Assembly (NCBI GenBank): GCA_964358485.1
Contig: CAYHPY010000042.1
Coordinates: 1-30,521 of the forward strand
Length of the DNA: 30,521 nucleotides
Source: CAYHPY01 sp964358485
GTDB taxonomy: Bacteria; Elusimicrobiota; Elusimicrobia; UBA1565; UBA9628
Direction: 5' to 3'
The position numbers were made by a program, and so were the translations under genes. Below, piece by piece: positions 1-7,172 of this stretch. The notes beneath the pieces were generated by a model. That model saw only the letters and a program-made list of their open reading frames with translations, had not been told where the DNA came from and did not search any database. Position 1 is the first letter of the stretch. Each line of letters starts with the position of its first letter.

Positions 1-79
1 CGTGGGCCCCGAAGGCCCCGAGCGCCACGGTCAAAAACATCAGGACCGCGCCGGTTTTGACCCAAAATTCGCTCGTCAT
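1..79 (-). CDS. DUF423-family small membrane protein, N-terminal fragment (cut by window edge)
   Basis: Reading leftward from an ATG at 77-79, the frame stays open to the window edge and gives about 26 residues. They form a short polar start, then a hydrophobic helix ending in VALGAFGAHG. The ALGAFGAHGL string at the end of the first membrane segment is the hallmark of the DUF423 family (YgdD-like inner-membrane proteins of about 120-130 residues with four helices, function unknown). Only the first fifth is present, so no more can be said about integrity. It diverges from the glycosyltransferase pair at 123. A TATAAT box at 87-92 on its own strand lies only 7 bases from the start codon, which suggests a leaderless or nearly leaderless transcript. 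The family call rests on one short motif but the match is distinctive. Confidence 0.7.
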   Translation of the reverse strand, partial: MTSEFWVKTGAVLMFLTVALGAFGAH

Positions 80-86
80 GGCGCTC

Positions 87-92
87 ATTATA
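87..92 (-). promoter_or_regulatory. -10 box for the DUF423-type gene
   Basis: The minus strand reads GCTATAATGAGCGCC and then ATG, so a perfect TATAAT sits 7 bases before the start codon. Transcription would begin at or within a few bases of the ATG, and no Shine-Dalgarno sequence is present. No convincing -35 hexamer is visible 16-18 bases upstream. Confidence 0.5.
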
Positions 93-107
93 GCACGGCC
101 AAGTTGC

Positions 108-113
108 TATAAT
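108..113 (+). promoter_or_regulatory. -10 box for the glycosyltransferase pair
   Basis: The plus strand reads GCTATAATTGCGCGCCG and then ATG at 123, so a perfect TATAAT lies 9 bases before the start codon. This is the mirror image of the box at 87-92 and again leaves no room for a ribosome binding site. The spacing decides the choice of the start at 123 over the in-frame starts at 57 and 78, which would lie upstream of the promoter. The -35 region is not recognisable. Confidence 0.5.
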
Positions 114-122
114 TGCGCGCCG

Positions 123-1607
123 ATGGAACGCCGAATTCTCGCGCTCTCCGTGTTGGCCGCTTTGGTCGCCGTCCATGTCGTTTCGGCCATGCGGATTCCG
201 GTGGGCGCCTTCAACGACGACGCCCTTTTCATCCTCCTGGCCAAGGCCCTGCGCCAAGGCGCTTTCGCCTGGCCGGACGCGGCGGGCCGGCCCCTGAGCG
301 ATCCCCTTCCGGGTTTTCCCCTCCTATTGATGCTCCCGGTCTGGGCCGTGGAGCCCGCCTGGGGCCTGCTCCGGGGCGTGGGGGTGGCCGCCGCCTGGGC
401 CTGCGTGCTCCTGACCTGGAGAATCGCCCGGCGACATCTGCCTCCCGCCTGGGCGCTTTCCGCCGCGGCCCTGGCCGCGGTCAACCCGGTCCTGGTCGGC
501 CTCGGCGGCTTGGTCATCCCGGACACCGTCTTCGTCGCTCTGGCGCTGGCCCTTTTTCTTCTACTGCCGGAATGCGCCTCTTCCCGCAAGGCCAGGATCG
601 CCCTGGCGGTCGGGGCGGGTTTGGCCGCCCTGATTCGCCCCCAGGGGGTCGCCCTGGTCTTGAGCCTGGCCGCCTCCTTGTGGTATATCCGCGGGCCGCT
701 CCTGGGATTGGGGTTTCTCATTTCCGGCTTCGTGCCGTTGGGCCTCTGGAGCCTGAGAAACGAATATCTCGCCGCCTCCATGAGCGGATTTTGGGACAAT
801 TGGCGGTCCCAGATCGTCCGGTTTCAAGACCCGTCCCAGCAAACCGACCACGCCGGACGCATGATCGCCAGCCTTTTCGGAGAAGGCTTCCTGGGCTTGG
901 CGGATTTCGCTTTCCCGCTTCAATTTGGGGCCGGGGCCCTGGTCCTGGCCCTGTCCGCTCTCGGAACCGCGCGCCTGCTCAAGCAATCCAAGGATCGCGG
1001 CGGCATGGGGGTCCAGATTTTCGCCATGGCGGCGTTTTGCGCCCTGCTCCTGTGCCTGCACGCGACCTGGGAGCTGACCGAGGCCCGCTACCTGCTCCCG
1101 CTCATGCCCCTGCTGTGGATTCTGGCGCTCGGGGCGGCCCGGCCGAACTTTTCCGGGAAACCGGCCCTCGCAGGAGCCGCGCTGGCCCTGCTGCTGCTTC
1201 CCGCCCTCAGGGTGGACCTGGCTTTCGTCCGGGCCGGGGCGGTCGCCGCGCCCTCTTACCAACCCCGGACCATGGCTTGGCTCCGCAGGCGCCTGCCGCC
1301 GAAAACCCGCCTGCAGGGCTCGGCGTTCCACACGGTGACCTTGCTGACCGGCCGGGTCTGCACGCCCCCTCCTCAAAATGTCCGCTCCTCGGCCGAGTGG
1401 CTCGCGGACGCGCGACGGGAGAAGGTGGAGTTCGTCCTCTCCGCCATCGAGCCTTTCGGGGCGGAATTTTCCTTTCCTAGGCTGGCCTGGCTCAATGAGC
1501 CGCAATTGGCGGAGTGGGCCCGCAAGGAAGGCCTGCCCGAGGTCTTCCGAAGCGAGGAGGAAGGCACCGCGATATACCAGCTCGGTTCCAATAACGCATC
1601 CCCGTGA
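123..1607 (+). CDS. GT-C-like polytopic membrane glycosyltransferase (paralog 1)
   Basis: This 494-residue integral membrane protein has about ten hydrophobic helices and a soluble C-terminal tail of roughly 100 residues. An acidic pair (FNDDALFILLAKAL) follows the first helix, where GT-C enzymes of the ArnT/PMT type (glycosyltransferase family 39/83-like) carry the catalytic acid in the first periplasmic loop. An ARYLLPLMPLLWIL segment near the end of the helical region also fits the family. Such enzymes move sugars from polyprenyl-phosphate donors to lipids or proteins on the periplasmic side. Donor and acceptor cannot be read here. The start at 123 is chosen because a -10 box lies at 108-113. 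The stop overlaps the GTG start of the next gene by 4 bases (GTGA), and that gene is a clear paralog. The fold is moderately sure; the substrate is unknown. Confidence 0.7.
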   Translation: MERRILALSVLAALVAVHVVSAMRIPVGAFNDDALFILLAKALRQGAFAWPDAAGRPLSDPLPGFPLLLMLPVWAVEPAWGLLRGVGVAAAWACVLLTWRIARRHLPPAWALSAAALAAVNPVLVGLGGLVIPDTVFVALALALFLLLPECASSRKARIALAVGAGLAALIRPQGVALVLSLAASLWYIRGPLLGLGFLISGFVPLGLWSLRNEYLAASMSGFWDNWRSQIVRFQDPSQQTDHAGRMIASLFGEGFLGLADFAFPLQFGAGALVLALSALGTARLLKQSKDRGGMGVQIFAMAAFCALLLCLHATWELTEARYLLPLMPLLWILALGAARPNFSGKPALAGAALALLLLPALRVDLAFVRAGAVAAPSYQPRTMAWLRRRLPPKTRLQGSAFHTVTLLTGRVCTPPPQNVRSSAEWLADARREKVEFVLSAIEPFGAEFSFPRLAWLNEPQLAEWARKEGLPEVFRSEEEGTAIYQLGSNNASP

Positions 1608-3109
1608 AACGGCTCGCCTGGGCCGCCGCGGGACTCTCCATCGCCCTGCATCTCTGCGTCTCCAAGGGAAACCCTCCCGGCCTCATCGAGGACGATTCGG
1701 TCAATATTCTATTGGCCCGCTCCCTGGCCGGCGGCGCCTTCGCCTTGCCCGACGCCGGGGGCGTTGCGATCACCGATCCTCTGCCGGGCCTTCCCCTGCT
1801 CCTTCTGCCGGCGGCGGCCCTCGCCCAGCCGCACTGGGGATGGTTGAGGGGAGTCTCCCTGACAGCCCTGGCGGCGGCGCTTTTGTTTGCTTGGCGGCTG
1901 ACCCGCAAGCTGGGAGCAGACGCGGGACCCTGGATCTTCGGCCTGATCGCGGTCAACCCCACGCTGGCCCGGCACGCGGGCTTGGTCCTGGCCGACATCC
2001 CGTTTTTAGCCTTCTGCCTGGCCGTCTTCGACGGCCTCGTTTTTCCTGGGAAGCGCCCCTCCCTCGGCCGTTTGGCGGCCCTGGCCGGGGGCGCCGCCGC
2101 GGCCTCCCTGATGAGACCTCAGGGTTTTCTGCTGATACCGGCGGCGGCCCTGGGCCTGGCCCGCTCGATCGGCGCGCGACGCGCCATGCTCTGGTCGGCC
2201 GCGGCCGGGCTCCCGTTGGCGGGCTGGCTGCTGCGCAACGCCGCCGTTGCCGGAGAGCCCACGGCCTACGCGTCCCACTGGTTCTCCCAAGCCGCCTTCC
2301 TGGCCGATCCGGGCGCCGCCATGAGGCACGCGGCCGCCCTTTGCCGTTCCCTGCTTGGGGAAGGTCGGCTGGGTTGGTCGGGGCGCGGCGGGGCCCTCCT
2401 GGGCCTAGCCGGTCTGCTGGCCGCCGGAAGAGGAGCCTTCCTTCTAAGACGCGCCTCGAACCCGGAGGGCGGAGCCGGACTGGCCATGGCGGCCTTCGCG
2501 GCCCTTTACCTGGCCCTGCACTTGACCTGGGGCCCGGCCCCGGCCCGTTACGCCCTGCCGCTGGTCCCGGTGCTTTGGATTTTGGCGGCGACGGGAACCG
2601 CCGGCCTTCCTCTTTCCGGCGCCCGCGGCCCGGCCGTCGCGGCCCTGGCCTGCATCGCCCTGATTTCCGCCGCGGACCTGGCCCAGCGCGGGATCGGCCG
2701 CCCCGCCGCGTTTCAACCCGCCACCATGGAATGGATTCGCTCCCAAACCCTCCCGCAGGCGCGCTGGCAAAGCCTCCGCTTCAACGCCTTGATCCTCTGG
2801 ACGGGGCGGACCGCCCTGCCTCCGCCCCTCGATGCGGGAACGGCCGCCTCCTGGCGAGACGCCGCCGCCCGCGACGGCGTCGAGTACGCGTTGGTGGAGG
2901 ATTCCTTCACCCCGGGAGGATACCTTCCGGCCGGGGTCCAGGCGCTGGCCCGGGGAATTCCCGTCTGGGCCCGGGAATTCGGCCGCGAGATCTACCGCAA
3001 TAAAGAAGAGGGCACGACCCTCTTCAGGCTCGGGACGCCGGACGCCTCGGCGGACGGCCGCCCAAATCGCGCCAACATTTCAGGAAGTCGGCCGGCGGTT
3101 CGGCCCTAA
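1604..3109 (+). CDS. GT-C-like polytopic membrane glycosyltransferase (paralog 2)
   Basis: This 501-residue membrane protein begins at a GTG inside the stop of paralog 1 and is therefore translationally coupled to it. It repeats the same landmarks in the same order: IEDDSVNILLARSL after the first helix, FALPDAGG...DPLPGLPLLLL, LMRPQGFLL in the middle, and ARYALPLVPVLWIL near the end. The soluble tail ends KEEGTTLFRLG, matching EEEGTAIYQLG in paralog 1. This protein then continues for about 22 polar residues that the paralog lacks, and those codons overlap the convergent pseudouridine synthase gene. The pair reads as a tandem duplication that has diverged, perhaps in acceptor specificity. The GT-C assignment rests on topology and the acidic pair, not on a search. 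Confidence 0.7.
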   Translation: MKRLAWAAAGLSIALHLCVSKGNPPGLIEDDSVNILLARSLAGGAFALPDAGGVAITDPLPGLPLLLLPAAALAQPHWGWLRGVSLTALAAALLFAWRLTRKLGADAGPWIFGLIAVNPTLARHAGLVLADIPFLAFCLAVFDGLVFPGKRPSLGRLAALAGGAAAASLMRPQGFLLIPAAALGLARSIGARRAMLWSAAAGLPLAGWLLRNAAVAGEPTAYASHWFSQAAFLADPGAAMRHAAALCRSLLGEGRLGWSGRGGALLGLAGLLAAGRGAFLLRRASNPEGGAGLAMAAFAALYLALHLTWGPAPARYALPLVPVLWILAATGTAGLPLSGARGPAVAALACIALISAADLAQRGIGRPAAFQPATMEWIRSQTLPQARWQSLRFNALILWTGRTALPPPLDAGTAASWRDAAARDGVEYALVEDSFTPGGYLPAGVQALARGIPVWAREFGREIYRNKEEGTTLFRLGTPDASADGRPNRANISGSRPAVRP

Positions 3110-3986
3110 ACGCCACCTTCCTCCCGGTGACGGGATGCATGAACTCAAGGTTCAGGGCATGGAGCATCAGGCGCGGAACCTCGATCCCCGCGGGCGCGGC
3201 CGAGCCGAAGGAGGGGTCCCCCAGGACCGGATGCCCGGCCAAGGAGAGGTGGGCCCGGATTTGGTGGGTCCGCCCCGTCAAGGGGCGGGCTTCCAACAGG
3301 GAAGCGGCGTCCAAGGCCGAGAGCAGGCGCAGGCCGGTGCTCGACTCCCGTCCGAACGGATTGGCCGTGACCCGGCGGCCGCGAGGAGCGCGCCCCACGG
3401 GCGCGTCGATCACCAGCTCCCGCTCGGACACCTTCCCCAGGACGACGGCCAAATAGACTTTCTTGACCAGCCGCTCCCGGAATTGAAACAGCAGGCTCTC
3501 GTAGGCCGCCGGAGTCTTGGCGACCACCAGGGCTCCGCTGGTGGGGCGGTCCAACCGGTGCACGATGCCGCACCGGGCGACCTTGGCCGCCGCGATTTCG
3601 GGGCGCTCGGAGTAAAGGACCCCGGCCAGATTCAGGATGGAATCTTCCATTGCGGCCCGGGGTTTGACCAGCCAGCTCCCCCCGAACGGGTGCATCAGCA
3701 GGCCCGCCGGCTTGTCCAGGATCAGGACCGCCTTGTCCTCGAAGAGAACCCGCCCCTCGAGCACGGAGCCGTCGGACTCCGGAAGGGCTCCCGGAAAACG
3801 GACCAGGATCTTGTCCCCCTCCGCGAGGATCTTGGAAGGCTTGGCGGCCGTCCCGTTGACGAACACGCAGCCCCGGATGGCCAAATCCTTGAGGTGCGCC
3901 CGGCTGTACCCCGGATAACGGTCGGCGAGGAATTTGTCCAGACGGATCGCGCCGGCCTCGACGATCAACGGCCCTTCATTGGACAT
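3024..3986 (-). CDS. RluA/RluD-family 23S rRNA pseudouridine synthase
   Basis: This 320-residue cytoplasmic RNA-modifying enzyme isomerises uridine to pseudouridine in RNA. An S4 RNA-binding domain covers about residues 14-65 (IRLDKFLADRYPGYSRAHLK ... VFVNG). The catalytic domain follows, with motif I around DKPAGLLMHP (91-100) and the active-site loop HRLDRPTSG at 143-151, whose Asp146 is the expected nucleophile. The region RPLTGRTHQIRAHL is the conserved later motif. The S4 domain plus length fits RluC/RluD rather than RluA, but the target uridine cannot be told from sequence alone. Its start overlaps the end of the upstream lgt gene by 11 bases, making it the last gene of the operon. Its 3' end overlaps the convergent glycosyltransferase gene by 86 bases. 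Confidence 0.9.
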   Translation of the reverse strand: MSNEGPLIVEAGAIRLDKFLADRYPGYSRAHLKDLAIRGCVFVNGTAAKPSKILAEGDKILVRFPGALPESDGSVLEGRVLFEDKAVLILDKPAGLLMHPFGGSWLVKPRAAMEDSILNLAGVLYSERPEIAAAKVARCGIVHRLDRPTSGALVVAKTPAAYESLLFQFRERLVKKVYLAVVLGKVSERELVIDAPVGRAPRGRRVTANPFGRESSTGLRLLSALDAASLLEARPLTGRTHQIRAHLSLAGHPVLGDPSFGSAAPAGIEVPRLMLHALNLEFMHPVTGRKVAFRAEPPADFLKCWRDLGGRPPRRPASRA

Positions 3987-4764
3987 GTTTGACTCCCCTC
4001 CGGCTCAACAACGCGCCGGCCGCCGCGATCGACAGCAACGAAATCCACTGAGAAACGTGGAACGGCCCGAACGGCCCCCCGCGGTCGTCCCCCCGGACGA
4101 ACTCCAAGGCGAAGCGGACCGCCGAATAAAGGACCACGTACCCCAGAAACACGCTCCCTTCCCGAAGCGCCCCCCGCCGCACGCGCGGCAGGACGAACCC
4201 GGCCAGAAAAATCGCGATCAGCGCGTTGAGCCCCGATTCGTAAAGCTGGACCGGATGGAGCGGCACGCCCCACAGGCGCTCCGGCAGGGAACTGGCCGCA
4301 TGCTCCGGAAAGGCCAACGCCCACGGCAGGGTAGAGGGACCCCCGTAACAGCAGCCGGCCGCCAGGCAGCCGAGCCGGCCGATGGCGTGGCCCATGGGCA
4401 GGGCCACCCCGAAAAAATCCGCGGTTTTGAGGTAATCGAATTTCAGGCGCCGCCGGGCGACGACCCCCATCGCCAGCGCGCCCAAAAAGCCGCCGAAAAA
4501 GACGAAGCCGTAGCGAAAATCCCCGATCAGGCGCAATTCCCCGGAAATAAACCGGGGAAGTTCCACCGCCATATAAAGCAGTTTCCCCCCCGCGATCGCG
4601 CCGAAAAACAGGCAGTAGATCAAAAACCAGAACCCGTCCTCGTCGAGGCCCATCTCCGGCGCCCGCGCCCTCAGCCACAGAATGCCGGCCAGATAGCCCG
4701 CGGCCACGAGGGCTCCGTAGGAGGGAAGGGCGAAAAACCCGAAATCGAACAGGATGGGAAACAT
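3976..4764 (-). CDS. lgt: Lgt-type prolipoprotein diacylglyceryl transferase (copy 1 of a tandem pair)
   Basis: This 262-residue inner-membrane protein has about seven helices. Lgt transfers diacylglycerol from phosphatidylglycerol to the lipobox cysteine of prolipoproteins. Visible landmarks are MFPILFDFG and SYGALVAAG at the N-terminus, GHAIGRLGCLAAGCCYG at 125-141 (Arg130 aligns with the essential Arg of the GRLGN signature), HPVQLYE at 170-176, and VRFALEFVRGDD with Arg217, Glu221 and Arg224. The E. coli HGG motif appears as FFGG at 89-92, so its histidine is missing; the Asn of GRLGN is Cys133. The GCCYG variant is a known sub-branch of the family. The ATG at 4764 is used because it sits in a TGATG overlap with copy 2 and gives the usual MFP start; an upstream in-frame ATG lies inside the other gene. 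Confidence 0.85.
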   Translation of the reverse strand: MFPILFDFGFFALPSYGALVAAGYLAGILWLRARAPEMGLDEDGFWFLIYCLFFGAIAGGKLLYMAVELPRFISGELRLIGDFRYGFVFFGGFLGALAMGVVARRRLKFDYLKTADFFGVALPMGHAIGRLGCLAAGCCYGGPSTLPWALAFPEHAASSLPERLWGVPLHPVQLYESGLNALIAIFLAGFVLPRVRRGALREGSVFLGYVVLYSAVRFALEFVRGDDRGGPFGPFHVSQWISLLSIAAAGALLSRRGVKHVQ

Positions 4765-5543
4765 CAGGCCGGCCTCCGCCGCGCCAGGTAAACGACCGCC
4801 GCCGCGTAGGCCACGCAAAGGGCCTGGGCCCAGGTCAGCCCGGTGCTTGAAAAGGCCGCGCCGTCGGCCCGGAAATTCTCAAGGAAAAAGCGGATGAGGC
4901 AGTACCCTCCGATGTAAGCCCCGGCCAGAACCCCCGGAGCCCACCGACCGGAGTCCGCGCGGGGTCGGGCCCAGACCCAGAGCAGGGCGGCCAGGGCCAG
5001 ATCGGCGGCCGCCTCGTAGAGCTGGGCGGGGTGCAGAGGCCGGCCCAATAACGCCGGCGCGACCAGGCCCCGAGGGTCGCGGAAGGTCACGGCCCAGGAA
5101 AGCTCCGGGGCGGGGCGCCCGTAACAACAGCCCGCCGCCAGGCAGCCGAGCCTCCCGAACGCGTGCCAAAGCGGAGCGACCAGGCACAGCCCATCCAGGA
5201 ATTTCAGGAAAGGAAGTTTTTTCCGCCGGCAATAGATTCCGCACGCGGCGGCCGCCCCGGCGAAGGCGCCCATGGCCGAGAACCCCGTCCGAAGGGAAAG
5301 CAGGCCGCTCCAAAACTCCGGGGAAAACGGAGCCGTGTACTCGGCCAGATGGAGCAGGCGCCCCCCGACGAAGCCCCCGGCCAGGACCAGGTTGAGCAGG
5401 GCCCAAAAATCCTCCTCGCGCTCCAGGCCCATGAGCTTGCGGCGGCGGGACATCAGCCAAAGGGCCGCGGCCCCCCCCAGGGCAATCAGGGCGCCGTAGG
5501 AATAGATTTTAATTGCGCCGAACTCGAGGAGGACGGGAAACAT
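4764..5543 (-). CDS. lgt: Lgt-type prolipoprotein diacylglyceryl transferase (copy 2, more divergent)
   Basis: This 259-residue polytopic membrane protein is a paralog of the next gene downstream, with the same MFPxLxxFG...SYGAL start. It carries an identical GRLGCLAAGCCYG stretch (130-142), HPAQLYE (171-177) and an IRFFLENFRADG segment (Arg218, Glu222, Arg225). The region matching the HGG loop of classic Lgt reads SAMGAF (89-94), so it has lost both the histidine and the second glycine. This makes it the less canonical copy. It may be a specialised Lgt, a lipid-handling relative, or a partner of copy 1. The upstream 34-base gap to the FtsB-like gene contains a TATACT box at 5568-5573, which could give it its own promoter. 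No Shine-Dalgarno sequence precedes the ATG. Confidence 0.75.
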   Translation of the reverse strand: MFPVLLEFGAIKIYSYGALIALGGAAALWLMSRRRKLMGLEREEDFWALLNLVLAGGFVGGRLLHLAEYTAPFSPEFWSGLLSLRTGFSAMGAFAGAAAACGIYCRRKKLPFLKFLDGLCLVAPLWHAFGRLGCLAAGCCYGRPAPELSWAVTFRDPRGLVAPALLGRPLHPAQLYEAAADLALAALLWVWARPRADSGRWAPGVLAGAYIGGYCLIRFFLENFRADGAAFSSTGLTWAQALCVAYAAAVVYLARRRPA

Positions 5544-5567
5544 GGCCTAGGAGGAAGACAGGGTTAC

Positions 5568-5573
5568 AGTATA
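5568..5573 (-). promoter_or_regulatory. Possible internal -10 box before the lgt pair
   Basis: The minus strand reads TTATATACTG in the only non-coding gap of the operon (5544-5577), giving a TATACT 24 bases before the lgt start. No good -35 hexamer is seen; the region 17 bases upstream reads ATCCGA. This may be a weak secondary promoter or chance AT-richness. Confidence 0.25.
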
Positions 5574-5577
5574 TAAC

Positions 5578-5883
5578 TTAACGACAGCCGTCGGATTCGG
5601 CCGTCGTGGCGGGCGGAGGAAAGCGGTACTCGATCTCGCCGGGACGGACGTAGCCGAGTTCCCGCCGGGCCAGCCGCTCCAGCGCCAGCCCGTTGCCGCG
5701 CGCCGCGCGCAGGCGCCGGGATAGCCGGGCCTGCTCGCAATCCAGCTCCCCCAGTTCGCGGCGGAGCTCCCGCAGTTCGATCCAGTTGCTGACCATGCTG
5801 CGGAATCCCTGGTTGCCGAACAGGGCCCCGAGGATGAGAGCGCTCAAGACCAGGCGCGGCCAGGGCCAGGTTCTCGGTTTCAC
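5578..5883 (-). CDS. ftsB: FtsB/DivIC-family septum formation protein
   Basis: This 101-residue single-pass membrane protein belongs to the FtsB/DivIC type, which joins FtsL and FtsQ in the divisome. A short basic N-terminus (KPRTWPWPR) and one transmembrane helix (about 11-25) are followed by a coiled-coil stretch rich in Leu/Glu/Arg (ELRELRRELGELDCEQARLS). The family signature closes it: LARRELGYVRPGEIEYRF near 70-87, like AREELGMVKPGE in E. coli FtsB. The GTG start at 5883 overlaps the enolase stop by 4 bases (GTGA); longer reading frames upstream lie inside enolase and are discarded. The eno-ftsB neighbourhood is conserved in many proteobacteria, which supports the call. Confidence 0.85.
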   Translation of the reverse strand: MKPRTWPWPRLVLSALILGALFGNQGFRSMVSNWIELRELRRELGELDCEQARLSRRLRAARGNGLALERLARRELGYVRPGEIEYRFPPPATTAESDGCR

Positions 5884-7172
5884 CGGGAAAAGGAACGGCC
5901 TCCGGCGTAGGAGGCGTCCCGTCCCAGCTCCGACTCGATGCGCAGAAGCTGGTTGTACTTGGCCAGCCGCTCCGAGCGGCAGGGCGCGCCGGTCTTGATG
6001 GCCCCCGCGTTGAGCGCCACCGCCAGGTCGGCGATATAGGGGTCCTCGGTCTCCCCCGAACGGTGGGAGATGATGCTGGAAAATCCCGCCTTGCGGGCTT
6101 TGAGGACGGTCTCCACGGTTTCGGAAACCGAGCCGATCTGGTTGAGCTTGATCAGGATGGAATTTCCCGCCTTTTCCCGGATTCCCCGGTCCAGGCGGTC
6201 CGGGTTGGTGACGAAAAGATCGTCTCCCACGACCCGGACCTTGGAGCCTACGGCGGCCGTCAGGGAGGTCCAACCGGCCCAATCGTCCTCGGCCATGGGG
6301 TCCTCGATGGAGAGCAATTTGTAGCGCGAAATCCAGGAGCGATAAATGCGGGCCATCTCGGCGGAGGAGCGCCTGCGCCCCTCGAACCGGTAATCGGGTT
6401 TTCCGCCCCCCTTCCCGAAAAACTCCGAAGCGGCCACGTCCAAGGAGATTCGGGCCTTGCCCCCGTATCCTGCCTTGCGGATGGTTTGTTCCAAAATGCC
6501 GAGGACCTCGGCGTGGGCCTTGATCCGGGGCGCGAAACCGCCTTCGTCACCCACCGAGACGGCCAGGCTCTTGGCGGCCAGGGTTTTCTTGAGGACATGG
6601 TAAATCTCGGACCCCGCCCGCAGGGCTTCTTTAAAGGAACGAGAGCCGACCGGAACCACCATGAACTCCTGGACGTCCAGGCCGCTGTCGGCATGGGCGC
6701 CGCCGTTGACCACGTTGAACATCGGGGCGGGGAGGAGCCATTCCTTTTCGTCCAGGCCATAAGCCTTTCTCAGCCAGCGGTAAAGCGGCAAGCCCCGGGA
6801 GGCGGCCGCGGCCCGAGAGACCGCCAGGGAGGCGGCCAGGATCGCGTTGGCGCCCAGGCGGCCCTTGTTGGGGGTCCCGTCCAGGGAGCACATGCCGGCG
6901 TCGATGCCCGCCTGGTCCTCGGCGTCGCGGCCTTTCAGAAAACGGGAAAGCTCCCCATCCACCGCGGCGACGGCCTTCAAGACGCCCTTGCCGCCGAAAC
7001 GGCGGGGATCGCCGTCCCGGCGCTCCAGGGCCTCGTGCACCCCGGTAGAGGCCCCGCTGGGGACCGCCGCGCGGCCCCGGGAGCCGTCGGACAGAAAGGC
7101 CTCCGCCTCCACGGTCGGCAGTCCCCGGGAGTCCAGAATTTCGCGCGCCGACAGCGCCTTGACGCGGGCCAT
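5880..7172 (-). CDS. eno: Enolase
   Basis: This 430-residue cytoplasmic glycolytic enzyme interconverts 2-phosphoglycerate and phosphoenolpyruvate. Length and motifs are those of bacterial enolase: EILDSRG at 11-17, VPSGASTG at 37-44, and VGDEGGFAP with Glu210, the catalytic acid. Mg2+ ligands are Asp245, Glu290 (SIEDP) and Asp317 (GDDLF). Lys342 in ILIKLNQIGSVSET (339-352) is the catalytic base, SHRSGETED lies at 369-377, and Lys393 sits in AIKTG. All key residues are present, so it should be active. Its ATG at 7172 overlaps the stop of the phosphohexomutase gene by one base (TGATG), and its end overlaps the FtsB-like gene. It sits in a carbon-metabolism to cell-envelope operon. Confidence 0.97.
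   Translation of the reverse strand: MARVKALSAREILDSRGLPTVEAEAFLSDGSRGRAAVPSGASTGVHEALERRDGDPRRFGGKGVLKAVAAVDGELSRFLKGRDAEDQAGIDAGMCSLDGTPNKGRLGANAILAASLAVSRAAAASRGLPLYRWLRKAYGLDEKEWLLPAPMFNVVNGGAHADSGLDVQEFMVVPVGSRSFKEALRAGSEIYHVLKKTLAAKSLAVSVGDEGGFAPRIKAHAEVLGILEQTIRKAGYGGKARISLDVAASEFFGKGGGKPDYRFEGRRRSSAEMARIYRSWISRYKLLSIEDPMAEDDWAGWTSLTAAVGSKVRVVGDDLFVTNPDRLDRGIREKAGNSILIKLNQIGSVSETVETVLKARKAGFSSIISHRSGETEDPYIADLAVALNAGAIKTGAPCRSERLAKYNQLLRIESELGRDASYAGGRSFSR

Noticed and set aside
113..1480. Plus-strand frame of about 455 codons overlapping the first glycosyltransferase in another frame
   Set aside because: Arg/Gly/Pro-rich translation without hydrophobic segments; a shadow of the membrane protein gene.
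2832..4791. Plus-strand frames of 386 and 285 codons opposite the pseudouridine synthase and lgt genes
   Set aside because: Both are antisense to genes with intact catalytic motifs and have low-complexity charged translations.
5884..6282. N-terminal extension of the FtsB-like frame inside enolase
   Set aside because: The extension has antisense-like composition and the GTGA overlap at 5880-5883 gives a family-length protein.
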